DNA of 64,000 bases. Origin: Hordeum vulgare subsp. vulgare (lineage: Eukaryota > Streptophyta > Magnoliopsida > Poales > Poaceae). The notes below the pieces were generated by a model. It was not told the origin of the DNA and ran no database searches. It was given only the letters and a program-made list of their open reading frames with translations. Position 1 is the first letter of the stretch; each line of letters begins with the position of its first letter. The DNA lies in contig NC_058521.1 of assembly GCF_904849725.1 (NCBI RefSeq), positions 142,876,744-142,940,743 of the forward strand. Direction: 5' to 3'. Shown here piece by piece: positions 10,785 through 20,984 of the stretch. The translations under genes and the position numbers were made by a program.

Positions 10785-12287
10785 ATGGCCCAGCCGGCGG
10801 TACGCAGAGAGCACTGCGACGGGGACGGCCGCAGAACCCACTTCCTCGTGGCGGCGTACGGCATCCAGGGCCACCTCAACCCGGCGCGCGCCCTGGCCCG
10901 CCGTCTCGCCGCCATCGACGGAGCCAGGGCCACTCTCTCGGTCCCCCTCTTCGGGCACCGCCGCATGTTCCCTTTCTCCTCTTCCGACGACCAGGAGGAG
11001 GTCAGCGACGGCGTCATCCACTATGCCCCCTTCTCCGACGGCCAGGACGACGGCAGCTGGCCCACCGGTTCGGGCGACGAAACGAAGCGCCGCCGCAGAG
11101 CGTCCTGCGACAGCCTCTCCGCCGTGGTACGCCGCCTGGCTGCCGCCGGCCGCCCTGTCACGTGCGTCGTGTGCACACTCAACATGCCGACGGTCGTCCA
11201 GGTCGCGCACGCGCACGGCCTGCCGCTCGCCGTCTACTGGATCCAGCCGGCCACGGCGCTCGTCGCCTACTACCACTACTTCCACGGGCATGGCGAGGGC
11301 GGCATCGCTGCCCATGCCGCTGACCCGGCGTACGAGGCCACCCTGCCGGGCCTCCGCCGTCCTATGAGGATGGGCCGCGACATGCCGTCTTTCTTGTCGG
11401 ACGACGCGACGGGCACCGGGGACGACCTTTCCCAGATGATCGTCCGAGGTTTCCGCGAGATGTTCGAGCAGATGGACGACGAGGAGGTCATCATGAAGCC
11501 GTGCATGGTGCTGGTGAACACGCTCGAAGCCCTGGAAGCGACGGCGCTGGCGGCGATCAGGACGTACCTGGGCGACGTCTTCGCCATCGGCGTCCCCGTC
11601 GTTCCTCTTCTCGGAGCCGGAGAAGATCAGACCATTCATCTGTTCGCGCATGACGAGGAGAAGAGGTACATGGCGTGGCTGGACGCGCAGCCACCCAAGT
11701 CGGTGGTGTACGTGTCGTCGGGGAGCCTGCTTACGTACAGCGAGCGGCAGGCGGAGGAGATCCTGTGCGGCATGCGGCGCCTCAATCGGCCGTATCTGTG
11801 GGTGGTGCGGCGGGAGGGACGCTCGCCGGAGGTGGACCGCCTCCTCCTGGCAACGTCCGTGGCCGTGCCAGAGGGAATGGTGGTGGAGTGGTGCGACCAA
11901 GTGCGAGTGCTGTCGCACCCGTCGGTGGCGTGCTTCGTGACGCACTGCGGGTGGAACTCGACCCTGGAGGCGGTGGCGTGCGGCGTGCCGGCCGTGGCGG
12001 CGCCGAGCTGGTCAGACCAGCCGGTGAATGCGCACCTGCTGGAGGAGGAATGGGGCGTGGGCGTCCGGGCGGAGCGCGAGGCCGACGGGGTGCTGACCGG
12101 CGCAGAGCTGGCCAGGTGCGTCGAGCTGGCTGTCGGAAGCGGCGAGAGGGCCGCTGCGATAGCGGTGAACTCGAGGACTTGGAAGGAGAGGGCAAAGGAG
12201 GCGGTGGCCGCCGGTGGGCCGTCCGAGAGAAGCCTCCGGAGCTTTGTCAAGAGAGTGCAAGAACTGGAGTTCCTAAGGAGCAACTAA
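10785..12287 (+). CDS. UDP-glycosyltransferase (GT1), UGT75-like
   Basis: This enzyme is predicted to transfer a sugar, usually glucose from UDP-glucose, to a small plant molecule in the cytosol. It has 500 residues in a single uninterrupted exon, the usual length for the family. The N-terminal acceptor domain begins HFLVAAYGIQGHLNPA, with the likely catalytic His at residue 30. The segments APFSDGQDDG (about 81-90) and YWIQPATALVAYYHYF (about 151-166) point to the UGT75 group. The 44-residue PSPG box, which binds the UDP-sugar, spans 369-412 from Trp (WCDQVRVLSHPS) through HCGWNST to the final SDQ. The ATG at 10785 is preferred to an upstream GTG. It has G at -3 and +4, and no earlier in-frame ATG was seen. 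Family members act on anthocyanins, flavonoids or hormones such as auxin and abscisic acid, so the acceptor cannot be read from sequence. It is the only intact host gene in the window. Confidence 0.93.
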   Translation: MAQPAVRREHCDGDGRRTHFLVAAYGIQGHLNPARALARRLAAIDGARATLSVPLFGHRRMFPFSSSDDQEEVSDGVIHYAPFSDGQDDGSWPTGSGDETKRRRRASCDSLSAVVRRLAAAGRPVTCVVCTLNMPTVVQVAHAHGLPLAVYWIQPATALVAYYHYFHGHGEGGIAAHAADPAYEATLPGLRRPMRMGRDMPSFLSDDATGTGDDLSQMIVRGFREMFEQMDDEEVIMKPCMVLVNTLEALEATALAAIRTYLGDVFAIGVPVVPLLGAGEDQTIHLFAHDEEKRYMAWLDAQPPKSVVYVSSGSLLTYSERQAEEILCGMRRLNRPYLWVVRREGRSPEVDRLLLATSVAVPEGMVVEWCDQVRVLSHPSVACFVTHCGWNSTLEAVACGVPAVAAPSWSDQPVNAHLLEEEWGVGVRAEREADGVLTGAELARCVELAVGSGERAAAIAVNSRTWKERAKEAVAAGGPSERSLRSFVKRVQELEFLRSN

Positions 12288-12319
12288 AGCTAACCGTGGA
12301 ACATAATAGTCTTCCTTTT

Positions 12320-12905
12320 TTTTTTGGGAGTGATCTCGGCCTGGCGCGCCCGCCCAAACCTTTGGGCCGGCCGGACCGCCCGATTCATTAACCCCGGATC
12401 TTCATACAACATTTTTTCTTTCGATGCAGCAAAATTCGTCGCGATGTAGTAATTTTTTCAACGGTCGTAATAGAAAACAAAATTTATAGCAAAAAAAAAT
12501 ATCTACGTGATCGTAACAAGAAAAGGAATCTGATGGTCCGTGGTAGCAAAAGTCAAACGCCGGTTGTAACAAATATCTACGTGAATGTGTATGCAACTTT
12601 TTTACTGAACGGTTGCAGCAAAAAATGATGCAGGTTGTAACAAAAATTAACACGGTTGTATCAAAAGTAAAAACATTGATTGTAACGAAAAATTCGACGA
12701 ACTGAAGTTGCAACCAAACATATATGCAGCTTTTTACTGGACAAATGTAACAAATTTACACGAGAAAAAAAGTTGCATGAAAAACATTTGTATCAAAAAA
12801 ATACACGATTACAGAAAATTTGACGAAAAAATGCTGCAAGCATCTGCGAGCGAGGCGCGCGGCCCGCACGCGACCGGCCGAACGATTCGGCGGATGCTCA
12901 GGTGA
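12320..12905. repeat. TTGTAGCAAAA-rich repeat, copy A
   Basis: This AT-rich block directly follows the glycosyltransferase. It holds many diverged copies of motifs such as GGTTGTAACAAAAAT and GGTTGCAGCAAAAAA, spaced roughly 25-40 bp. It is bordered by GC-rich ends (GGCGCGCCCGCCC on the left, GCGAGGCGCGCGGCCC on the right). A second copy lies at 13850-14430 in the same orientation. The GC-rich ends and internal motif repeats suggest a non-autonomous DNA transposon of unknown superfamily. No coding frame is convincing. Confidence 0.7.
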
Positions 12906-13010
12906 AAACGTTTCCTTTTTTTTGAGGGGGGAGAAAATAATAGTGTGCTCAGCATCTACATCCTGCCGTTGATGCAAAAAAGGGAAAAATGGTATAAACA
13001 CGAGTCTTAA

Positions 13011-13250
13011 GGTCCCGTTTGGGAGCCCTGGAATATATACTCCTGTAATTACAGGTGTATTTTACTGGTCAACATTTGAATACACTTGTAGGCCCCACTT
13101 AGATTGGATGTAAATTTATGCATCGAGATTAAATCTATAAGTGTATATTACCGGGCGTAGTGTAATTTTCATCTGAATTGAAAACAACGGCGGGAGGTTG
13201 TATTGATTACAGGGGTATTCCCGAGCAAACCGACAATCCAAACGGGGCCG
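13011..13250. mobile_element. MITE, probably PIF/Harbinger type
   Basis: This is a 240-bp element with imperfect terminal inverted repeats, GGTCCCGTTTGG at the left and CCAAACGGGGCCG at the right. TAA flanks both sides (13008-13010 and 13251-13253), which fits the 3-bp target duplication of Harbinger-type elements. The termini differ by one base in length, so the exact right border is uncertain. The element is AT-rich and non-coding. Confidence 0.65.
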
Positions 13251-13253
13251 TAA

Positions 13254-13849
13254 CCAAATTCGGTTGTAAACCTCTGTTTCGGCAAGATATCAAACAATAC
13301 AAATTGTCATTCGTTATCATTGCCGCATCCGCACAGCTTGCTATGGTCGTTGCTGCCACCATAGGTCACCTCCCGTCATCTCGGGAGCTTAGCTGCGTGC
13401 AGTCTGACCCCTGCCACCCTCCAACGTCCAGCAGCACTTGGGCAGCCTGGCGGAGGAGCTCGTTCGATGAATACGATGGAGCCGCGAAGCATGAGATGAC
13501 GGTGTCTGCTGCACGAAGGAGCACGATCGGACGTGCAAGTTTCTCCGTTGGTCGGCGCCGTCGTGTTGTCATCTACGGCGACGGCGAGGAGCTCCCATGA
13601 TCGGGAAGATGGTGGTCGTATATATTTCTTGGAAGAGCAATACAGATCTGTGGTCGTTACCTTCCGTTTTCCTTGCTGCACTTCGAGCCGGATTTCAATT
13701 CGGGCATTCGCTGGAGTGTAATATTTTTACAAGTGTATCATGTAAAAAAGGGGGGACAAAAAGTTACAAGGGACCAGAAAACAAACCCGAACCAAACGTT
13801 TATTTGTAATACATCAATATTGGACCCTGAAAAGACAATGGGCAGTACT
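13254..13849. other. Unassigned stretch between MITE and repeat copy B
   Basis: The part 13370-13600 is GC-rich and resembles a fragment of coding DNA, but no family is recognised and open frames run into the MITE. The part 13690-13830 contains further TGTAATA and ACCAAACG motifs like those in the MITE and may be a related fragment. Confidence 0.3.
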
Positions 13850-14430
13850 GGGCGCCGGCCGAGCGCTCGCGTCGGTCGCAGCTCAGTCGTGAGATCCATG
13901 GGCCGCACCGTTAGATCTTCAATGTAGCAAAAATCCCTCGATGCAGCAAATTTAGGGCCACGACGCAGCAAATTCCGTCCACGGTTGCAACAAAAATATG
14001 ATTATAGCAAAAAATATCAACGTGGTCGTAGAAAAAAAAAGCGATGCTGATGATGCGTGGTAGCAAAACAAAATGTGCTTTGTAGCAAAACAATCCGGTG
14101 AACTCGGTTTCCACCGTCACGAACGTGTATGCAACTTTTTTAATGGACGGTTGCAACAAAAAAAGATACCGGTTGTAGCAAAAATTAACACGGTTGTAAC
14201 AAAAATCAAACGACGGTTGTAGCAAAAAATCCAACGAACTCGAGTTGCAACCGAACGTAGATGTGATTTTTTTAATGCACAAATCGTAGCAAAATGAGAA
14301 ACGCTTGTAGCAAATTGAAACGTGGTTGCAGCAAATTTGAAAAAAAAAAATGTTGCAAGACTGCCCAGCCAGCTGCACGGACGCGCGCGACCATTCGGCT
14401 GGTCGCTTTGGCTGGAAGCGCTTCCCAAAA
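13850..14430. repeat. TTGTAGCAAAA-rich repeat, copy B
   Basis: This is the second copy of the repeat at 12320-12905, in the same orientation. It opens with GCCGGCCGAGCGCTCGCG and the block TCGATGCAGCAAA, and shares AACGTGTATGCAACTTTTTT and GAGTTGCAACC. It ends in a GC-rich stretch (GCACGGACGCGCGCGACC). The two copies are clearly diverged, so they are independent old insertions of one family rather than a recent duplication. Confidence 0.7.
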
Positions 14431-14943
14431 ACAATCCAAGCAGGCCCTAAATATATGTTCACATGCTGAATAACTCCCTGAATACAATAACTAATTAGGT
14501 TCTTAATTCCATCAGCCGAGCGCAAATTGTGCTGCAAGTTTTGTTTAGGCTTGTAAAGCGAGTGCTAGGCGGAGGCGCACCGGCCCAACTCCGGTGGTCA
14601 TGTCCTGGGCATCCCATATTAAAACAGTTTTGCTAAAATGAGATGAGTATCGCATATTTAAGTCTTGTATTATTGATTTTACATGAAGATTTATATGGAT
14701 ATTTTATCTTTTTATTTATTTTCTGCTTGATTTAATCATTTACATGTGTAATAACTATATTACATCTAGATGTGTGTCAGACCTTGATATATTTAGTCTG
14801 TCTAAATCTTCAATTAGCTGCAGTAATTCACGACAATACCGATTCGGGTGATCCAACGGTTTAGACTGCTAATTCGTTGAGAGCTCTTCGTAGCCGTGGA
14901 GTCATTTCTTACCTTTCCTCTTTATTTTCCCTCTTTATTATTA
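14431..14943. other. AT-rich stretch, no feature seen
   Basis: I see no gene, inverted repeat or recognisable element here. It is the left flank of the Helitron and ends with the A expected at a Helitron insertion site. Confidence 0.4.
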
Positions 14944-15901
14944 TTAGTGAAAATGTCCGTGCGTTGTAACGGAAAAAAAAATATACTAAAAGAACACAAC
15001 ATGCAAGGCAAGAAAATCAGGTTTGAAGGTACATATATTCTTATGGTGAACGTGTACTAAATCCTCATGCACACAAGACAACATTGTCTTCTTCTCTATA
15101 GCCGTTATCCCAACTCACAAATTACATAGTTTACATGAGCTTGGTACAATTTCATTGAAATCTCTGTATTTTTGCTAGCCATTGATAAATAATATATTCA
15201 ACGACAGGAACAATGCCTCTGTGGCAATAGATCATCGGTCTCTTTCTCTTGTTCTTATGCAAATGGTGGGACATAGCTATCTGGAAAGGGTGGAGGGTAG
15301 GGCAGAAGGCAACTGAGAAGAAATATGTCACAAGTTTGAGAGTAAACAACAAATGGTTGACAAGGCAGTTTGATGAATACACTTCTGGGTACAATATAAC
15401 AGCAGAACTTTAGAAACATTTTACTCTTGTTCTTGGGACTAAGGAGTGATCAGGAAATCTCATGTGCAATAGAAACTTAGGGTTCCGAGTACAATACAGT
15501 AGCAGAACTTCATAAACATTTTACTCCCGTTCTTTGGACTAAGAAGTGGTCAGGAAATCTCATGTGCCCCCATCTTCCTTTTGTGTGACGGCTGCCATTA
15601 TGTACCTAGGTAAGTAATAGGAAATATGCTTTTTCTTTCTAAAGTAGGAATGTTTTGCTAGAAAAAAGCATACTACCTCCATTGCAACTTGCAAAGACAC
15701 ATGAGGATATGATCAATTCATTTCAACTCCTTCAAGTCAGTAGTTTCCTCATGTGACTTTGATTCAGGAGCTGTTCCATCAGACTATGTTCCCTATGTAA
15801 ACAACACAAACAAATATTCCACTTACGCTAGTACTTTTGTTTGGCAAATTGAGTAAACAAAAAAATGTAAAACAAACAGAAGCAACAGAAATTGTGAAGT
15901 A

Positions 15902-16059
15902 CTCCCTCTGTTCCTAAATATAAGTCTTTTAAGAGATTACACTATGGATTACATACAGACCAAAATGAGTGAATCTACACTCTATAGTATGTCTATATAC
16001 ACTCGTATGTAATCTGTAGTGCAATCTCTTAAAAGACTTATATTTAGGAACGGAGGAAG
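15902..16059. mobile_element. Stowaway-type MITE
   Basis: A 158-bp element has terminal inverted repeats CTCCCTCTGTTCCTAAATAT and its reverse complement, with a TA duplication on both sides (15900-15901 and 16060-16061). This end sequence is diagnostic of the Stowaway (Tc1/Mariner) MITEs of cereals. It lies inside the Helitron and contains no gene. Confidence 0.92.
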
Positions 16060-16061
16060 TA

Positions 16062-17649
16062 CAATAGTAGCAAGCCACCATTTTCCTGCAAGTGATCTTG
16101 CATAACCAATGCCAACTATCATTATTACAGATTATTAGAATGTCGGGGTAATGAGTAGTTTAACCACCAAATTGTACTATGGTACTAAGTTCTATTTTGT
16201 TCCAAACAGTGTGTCAGTTCACATAGGCTCAAGCTTATATGTGGTAACTCCCAATCTGTAAACAAAACAGATACTTTTGAACAGTTAAGTAAGCATATAT
16301 ATTCCAATATCATAGAAAGAGAAGTAAGTATAAGAAAACTTGTGAGCAAAAAAACCATGAAACTATATTCAAATTCATGCTTTAATTTTTAGTCGCAGAA
16401 TATCATAAAATTGCGTACATATAACTTTGTACCTGCACACCCATAATTTTGCAAAATTTGACCTACACCTACATCTCAAATCTTCTTTGCAATCCTAATA
16501 AACCACTGCCACACACTAATCAGTTCTCAAAGTGGCTGGCAAACCATGTTATAGAAACCAGATCCACCACAATTCTGGAAATCCTGTTGGGTAGCAGGAT
16601 TTCTAACATTAGTAGGTTTTATATAATATCATTCCCATTAAATCAAGGCTAGAATATGAAGCTTGACTGAAGAACATCACAGAAATGAACTACTTTTGCA
16701 GGGTATAACACAAATGAACTTGACTAAGTAAATAGATCAACAACTTGTTTGCTGGTAAGTACCAAGATTTTGATACTAACAAAATCGAAACCCCAAGCCT
16801 AGTGATACTGACAGTAGGGTAAGAAATCTTCACGGAGAAAGGTAACTTCGATACTTGAAATGTCGTGGCAGAGGTGATGTTCCCCGTTCCCATGCTCCAG
16901 CATCACCAGATCCATGCAACCCCGAATAGAATGCCGCTGCTCGCTGTCCCGCCTCGCAGATAACATCCAATAAAGTAACTCAATTTCCAAAAGTTCTTTC
17001 TCATACATGAGTATCAAAGGTCTCATGAATGAAGTTGTTGAGAATGATAACGATGTACTACTCAACCATAATTGCTTTCAGTAAACAGTAACTTTGAACA
17101 TAGTTCAGTTTCGTAAAAGGAAAATGGCATTATCTCTTGGTGTACAAAATGGAATATAGATGCACAACTACCCAAAAAGTGTCTATTAGAAAGGAGATGC
17201 GATGTCATCTTTGATTGTGATGCTTCAGTCACTCCAAAACACAAAAATGGTGTAGATGTCGTCTCCGACGGCATGGTGTTTCCTTCTTCTCACTTCTGAT
17301 CTTCTCACTCCCTCTATTATGACTCAGGGGAGAAGACTCACCAGCAGCTAGTGGTGTCAAAAATTCAGCAGAAGCCACACCCCTGAGACCTCATCAGACT
17401 ACAACATCACCATCTAATTATCAATCAATAACTGTATAGCAAATGGGCAAACATGCCACATTAGCGCGCACAATGATTCCAGTTTCGATGTGGGGTATAT
17501 CTAAATGATAGTGTTACGATGCCGTCTTGCACGGCCGCATGGGAAGGAGCTGCTTGAGCGGTTCCGAGAGCGCGACAACGAGCACATTCTGGTGGCCTCG
17601 TCCAGGCCGACGCCAATGGCACAACATAGGAATACCATACCAATTAAAG
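16062..17649. other. Helitron interior, unassigned
   Basis: This is AT-rich sequence with no recognisable gene. An 88-codon frame on the minus strand (16799-17065) and a GC-rich patch at 17500-17620 could be further captured fragments, but nothing identifies them. Confidence 0.25.
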
Positions 17650-18003
17650 TAGCCACACACCCCTTGAATATAGCATTAAAAAACCCAGGAAATTTCAATT
17701 CTAGAATTTTGGGATTTCAAACCTGGGTGCTCATTGTACACCCGTGTTCAGTTTTAGAATGGGTGCCCGTGGTAATCTCGTTAAAAAACTCAAAAAATCC
17801 TATATATAGAAAAAACTATTTGGATGAATCGTATGCCGAACCGTATTTCCTTCGCCATGGATACCATGGGCACCCATTCCCCACGAAACTGAAACCGGGT
17901 GTACAATGGGCACCCACGCTTAATATCCCAAAATTTCAGAATTTTTTGAAATTTCCTGGTATGTTTTAAAGTCTATATTTATATAGGTGTGTGTGATACC
18001 TGG
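17650..18003. repeat. Long imperfect foldback (MITE-like)
   Basis: The two halves are inverted copies. CCAGGAAATTTCAA at 17685 pairs with TTGAAATTTCCTGG ending at 17959, and GGTGCTCATTGTACACCC (17727 on) pairs with GGGTGTACAATGGGCACC. Weaker complementarity extends outward through a CACACACC motif to about 17650 and 18003. It looks like a foldback element inside the Helitron. A transcript could form a long hairpin. Confidence 0.65.
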
Positions 18004-18367
18004 GAGCTCCAATGCATTTCCCCTACTAACTACTGTTTGTTGTACTCTACGTTGCTACATTAGGTCAGCAGCTGTAAACATGGGAATGTGCAAGTTGAGT
18101 ACAAGGGTAATCTAGATACAGTTATATATGTTACAGCTTAGTTGCAACTGACTGGGTTAAGCATCTCCGACAGTTGCAGCGCAAGAAAAAAAAATACCTT
18201 GACCAATACAAATGGAAGGCGGATGCCATTGACGTTCTCTGCTGAGCTTTGCAGTGTTTCATTACATAACTTGATGTTCTGGAGATCATCAAACTTTAAA
18301 TGAACAAGAAAGAATCATCAGGAGATATCAAATACAGTTGTATATATAATAGTAGGAGGCAACAAAA

Positions 18368-19148
18368 CCAAGGCTGGCTACACTGGAAAGGTAATTCATC
18401 TTTTTCCTCTTTACTTAGACCATGATTCAACCATTGGATTTATTTATCGTTGCACAACATTGAGTTTATTTACATCTGGCAGGTGGTAATTGGAATGGAT
18501 GTTGCTGCTTCTGAATTCTACAGCGAGAAGGACCAGACCTATGACCTTAACTTCAAGGAGGATGTAAGATTTCCAGCTTGCTCTCCTGTTCTCCTATGCT
18601 CAACCGTCCTTTGCGCAACTGCTGATAGATATATATGAGTTTGTGTGTCACATCATCAATGAAAAAACAGGCCTAACATATATGTTGTCTAACATCAAAT
18701 GACTTAACTGAACAGAACAACGACGGTTCGCACAAAATCTCGGGCGACAGCCTAAAAGACCTGTACAAGTCCTTCGTCTCAGAGTACCCTATCGTGTCAA
18801 TAGAGGACCCGTTCGACCAGGACGACTGGGCCACCTACACCAAGATGGAGGGTGAGGTTGGGCAGTAGGTGCAGATTTTTGGAGACGACCTTCTTGTCAC
18901 TAACCCCACGGTAAAGCCACATATTTACCGGTATATTGCTGGGTTTGCCAGAGAATAACATTTCTACGAGCTTTATTGATGCCATGTTTGGATTCTGCGG
19001 AGGGTTGCCAAGGCGATCAGTGAGAAGACCTGCAATGCCCTTCTCCTCAAGGTAGCACCATCATTCTCTGCCTGAATCTGTTGATTTGGTTTTTGAAAGG
19101 AAAGGCACTACTAATAATACCACTTGGTTTATATCAAACAGGTGAATC
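18368..19148 (+). pseudogene. Enolase gene fragment with introns
   Basis: This is a genomic piece of a plant enolase gene, the glycolytic enzyme that converts 2-phosphoglycerate to phosphoenolpyruvate. Three internal exons are complete: 18483-18563 ([18 protein letters not shown] and onward), 18716-18910 (including [19 protein letters not shown] and GDDLLVTNPT) and 19001-19051 (RVAKAISEKTCNALLLK). Partial exons flank them, ending at 18391 (KAGYTGK) and starting at 19141 (only the first few bases). Introns are retained, so it was captured as DNA and not reverse-transcribed. It is dead: a CAG codon has become TAG at 18866-18868, the splice acceptor before 19001 reads CGG instead of CAG, and both gene ends are missing. 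It covers roughly residues 230-340 of a protein of about 445. Capture by the surrounding Helitron is the likely origin. Confidence 0.88.
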
Positions 19149-20040
19149 ATTCCCCTAGTTTTGTCCAAGGAAAGCCTAAGTTGTAGAAATTAATGGCAAG
19201 TGTGCATCACAATCTCAGGACCTTGTTCCCGTAAAACATTCTTTTTGCAAAATATATAGCTGTATTTTTTCTAAGGAAAAAATCTAACTGAATCAACAGT
19301 TGCATATAGTTCTTCAGTAAAACACGGTTGCAATATTGTACATATGTCTGAGGCCAAAATCGCAAGAGGGAAAATAAATCAGTCTCCAACTGTATGCACT
19401 CTAAGAAGAAGGTGCACAATGCATGCTAGCAACTAATCGATCTCAGGTCAATGGAGAAAATCTGAACTCACCCTGCTGCTGCTCCTCCTGTGGCCGACCC
19501 TCCCTTCTCTTCACTCCATCTACTGAGCGCAGAGCATCGCCGCCGGCCTCCACTATGCGCCGCGCTGGATCATGACCGGATCCGCCTCGCGCTGACCTCC
19601 GGTGCTTCCCCGTCCCCCACGAATCACCAACGGTCGGCCGCCGCCGAATGCTGACGGCCACGGCCACGGGCGTGTGATGGCCAGGCTCGGCTCATGCGCC
19701 TCATCCCGAGGTAGGAGGAGCTCTCCCACGGAGGTGGCCACTGATGCCCGGAACGTTGGAGGCGCGCGCCATCGAGGGAGCTCGAGATGCGGTGGATCCT
19801 GCCGATCTCGACTGTATTCTGCGATGGAGGAGCGAGGATGGGCACCACAGATAGGATGGATGGGGCACGGCGGCAGAGGCGGGCGCCACATAGAGGATGG
19901 ATGGGGCGTCGGTGCCGGCTGCGGGCACCATAGATAGGATAGATGGGGGCGCAGCGGCGCCGACGGAGGAACCCTCATGTTCTCGTGACTTACACAGGGA
20001 CTGCGGGTTGAATACCCAAAAGTGGAGGGGCTTTTCTGCA
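19149..20040. other. Helitron interior: GC-rich captured-looking block
   Basis: From about 19440 the sequence turns GC-rich and resembles a plant leader or first exon, but no protein family is recognised. Three diverged copies of a block like ATAGGATGGATGGGG lie at about 19850-19950, spaced about 40 bp. Nothing is seen in 19149-19440. Confidence 0.3.
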
Positions 20041-20220
20041 AAAGTGCCGACGACGTACGACAGAAGCGATATGTGCTTTATTAGTAGGTAATTTATTACC
20101 GGGTAAAACTCCTGCCGATAACTAGGCGGGTTGTGGCTAAGACCGACATGTTATTCTGATGATTCCCCAATTGCCTTGATGGTTAATATATCGGAACAAT
20201 AGAGTTCCTGTTGCTTCATA

Positions 20221-20700
20221 CACTACAGGAATCAACTTCTTTGCCGTCTGTCATAACAGACGGCAAAGAGGACTCCACCGACGGCATTGATTAATCCACA
20301 GACGGCAAAGATTCTGCGTCAGCTTACGACGACATTGTAGCTTCTTTGCCGTCAGCCTACCCTAAGCGGACGACAAAGCTCTTTGCCTTCAGTATCTGGC
20401 ACCGAGCAGTCGGCAAATAATTTGAGACGACAGCCGACAGGCGATTCCTCCGTTAGGGCTAACGGAGGCTTTGCCGTTTGCCTCCCTCACTCCCTTTGTC
20501 GTCTGCTTTCCTCAGATCATTGTCGTCTTCTTGCCCAGGTCTTTACCGTCTGCTCGCCTCAGGTCTTTGTCGTTTGCTTCCCCGGGAAGCAGACGGCAAA
20601 GAAGCTATATGGCCAGCTGTTGCTGCCCCCGAGGGTGCACAACTGGGTGCCATGTGGTAGCTTTGCCGTCCGCCAGCTGATGGCAAAGAGTCCATATAGC
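20221..20700. repeat. CACTA subterminal repeats, left end
   Basis: There are at least ten diverged copies of TTTGCCGTCTG in both orientations, some as inverted pairs (for example GCCGTCTG then CAGACGGC near 20253-20277). In this superfamily such repeats bind the element's DNA-binding transposase protein. Confidence 0.85.
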
Positions 20701-20740
20701 TTCTGTTTTGTTTGTTTTTTATTATTTCACAGCACGGCAC

Positions 20741-20741
20741 G

Positions 20742-20826
<85 letters not shown>
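20741..20826. repeat. Compound microsatellite (GC)n(AC)n(TA)n
   Basis: A short alternating GC tract runs into about 15 AC units and then about 30 TA units with one G interruption. The whole tract alternates purine and pyrimidine. It lies just inside the CACTA subterminal region. Confidence 0.95.
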
Positions 20827-20828
<2 letters not shown>

Positions 20829-20984
20829 CACAACACATATATGATATATATTTCACATCACATATATATAGTTCACCACACATATATGATATACATATAA
20901 AGTTCATAAATGTACCTCCCATATATCGAAAGAACCAACATACAAAGTTTTACACTGTCGATACATAGATACATATACATATAG

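Larger units (their letters stand above)
14944..20091 (-). mobile_element. Decayed Helitron carrying gene fragments
   Basis: On the minus strand the element ends with a small hairpin (TCCGT, 8-base loop, ACGGA) followed 8 bases later by CTAA, matching the hairpin-plus-CTRR end of Helitrons. The host base after it is T. The other end on the minus strand reads CCTACTAATAAAGC, like grass Helitron 5' ends, although the leading TC has decayed to TT. The flanking bases are A (14943) and T (20092), the expected A/T insertion site. The element spans 5148 bp and contains no helicase gene, so it is non-autonomous. It carries a genomic enolase fragment, a Stowaway MITE, a foldback and a GC-rich block of unknown origin (19440-20030). 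Confidence 0.6.

Noticed and set aside
10737..11945. 402-codon open frame on the minus strand across the glycosyltransferase
   Set aside because: It is the antisense shadow of a GC-rich coding sequence. It has a biased His/Arg composition and no domain, while the plus strand has a complete PSPG box.
13178..13600. 140-codon open frame on the plus strand
   Set aside because: It starts inside a MITE and runs across the MITE border, so it is not a gene.
18368..19148. Functional enolase gene
   Set aside because: Only part of the gene is present, with an in-frame TAG at 18866 and a lost splice acceptor before 19001.
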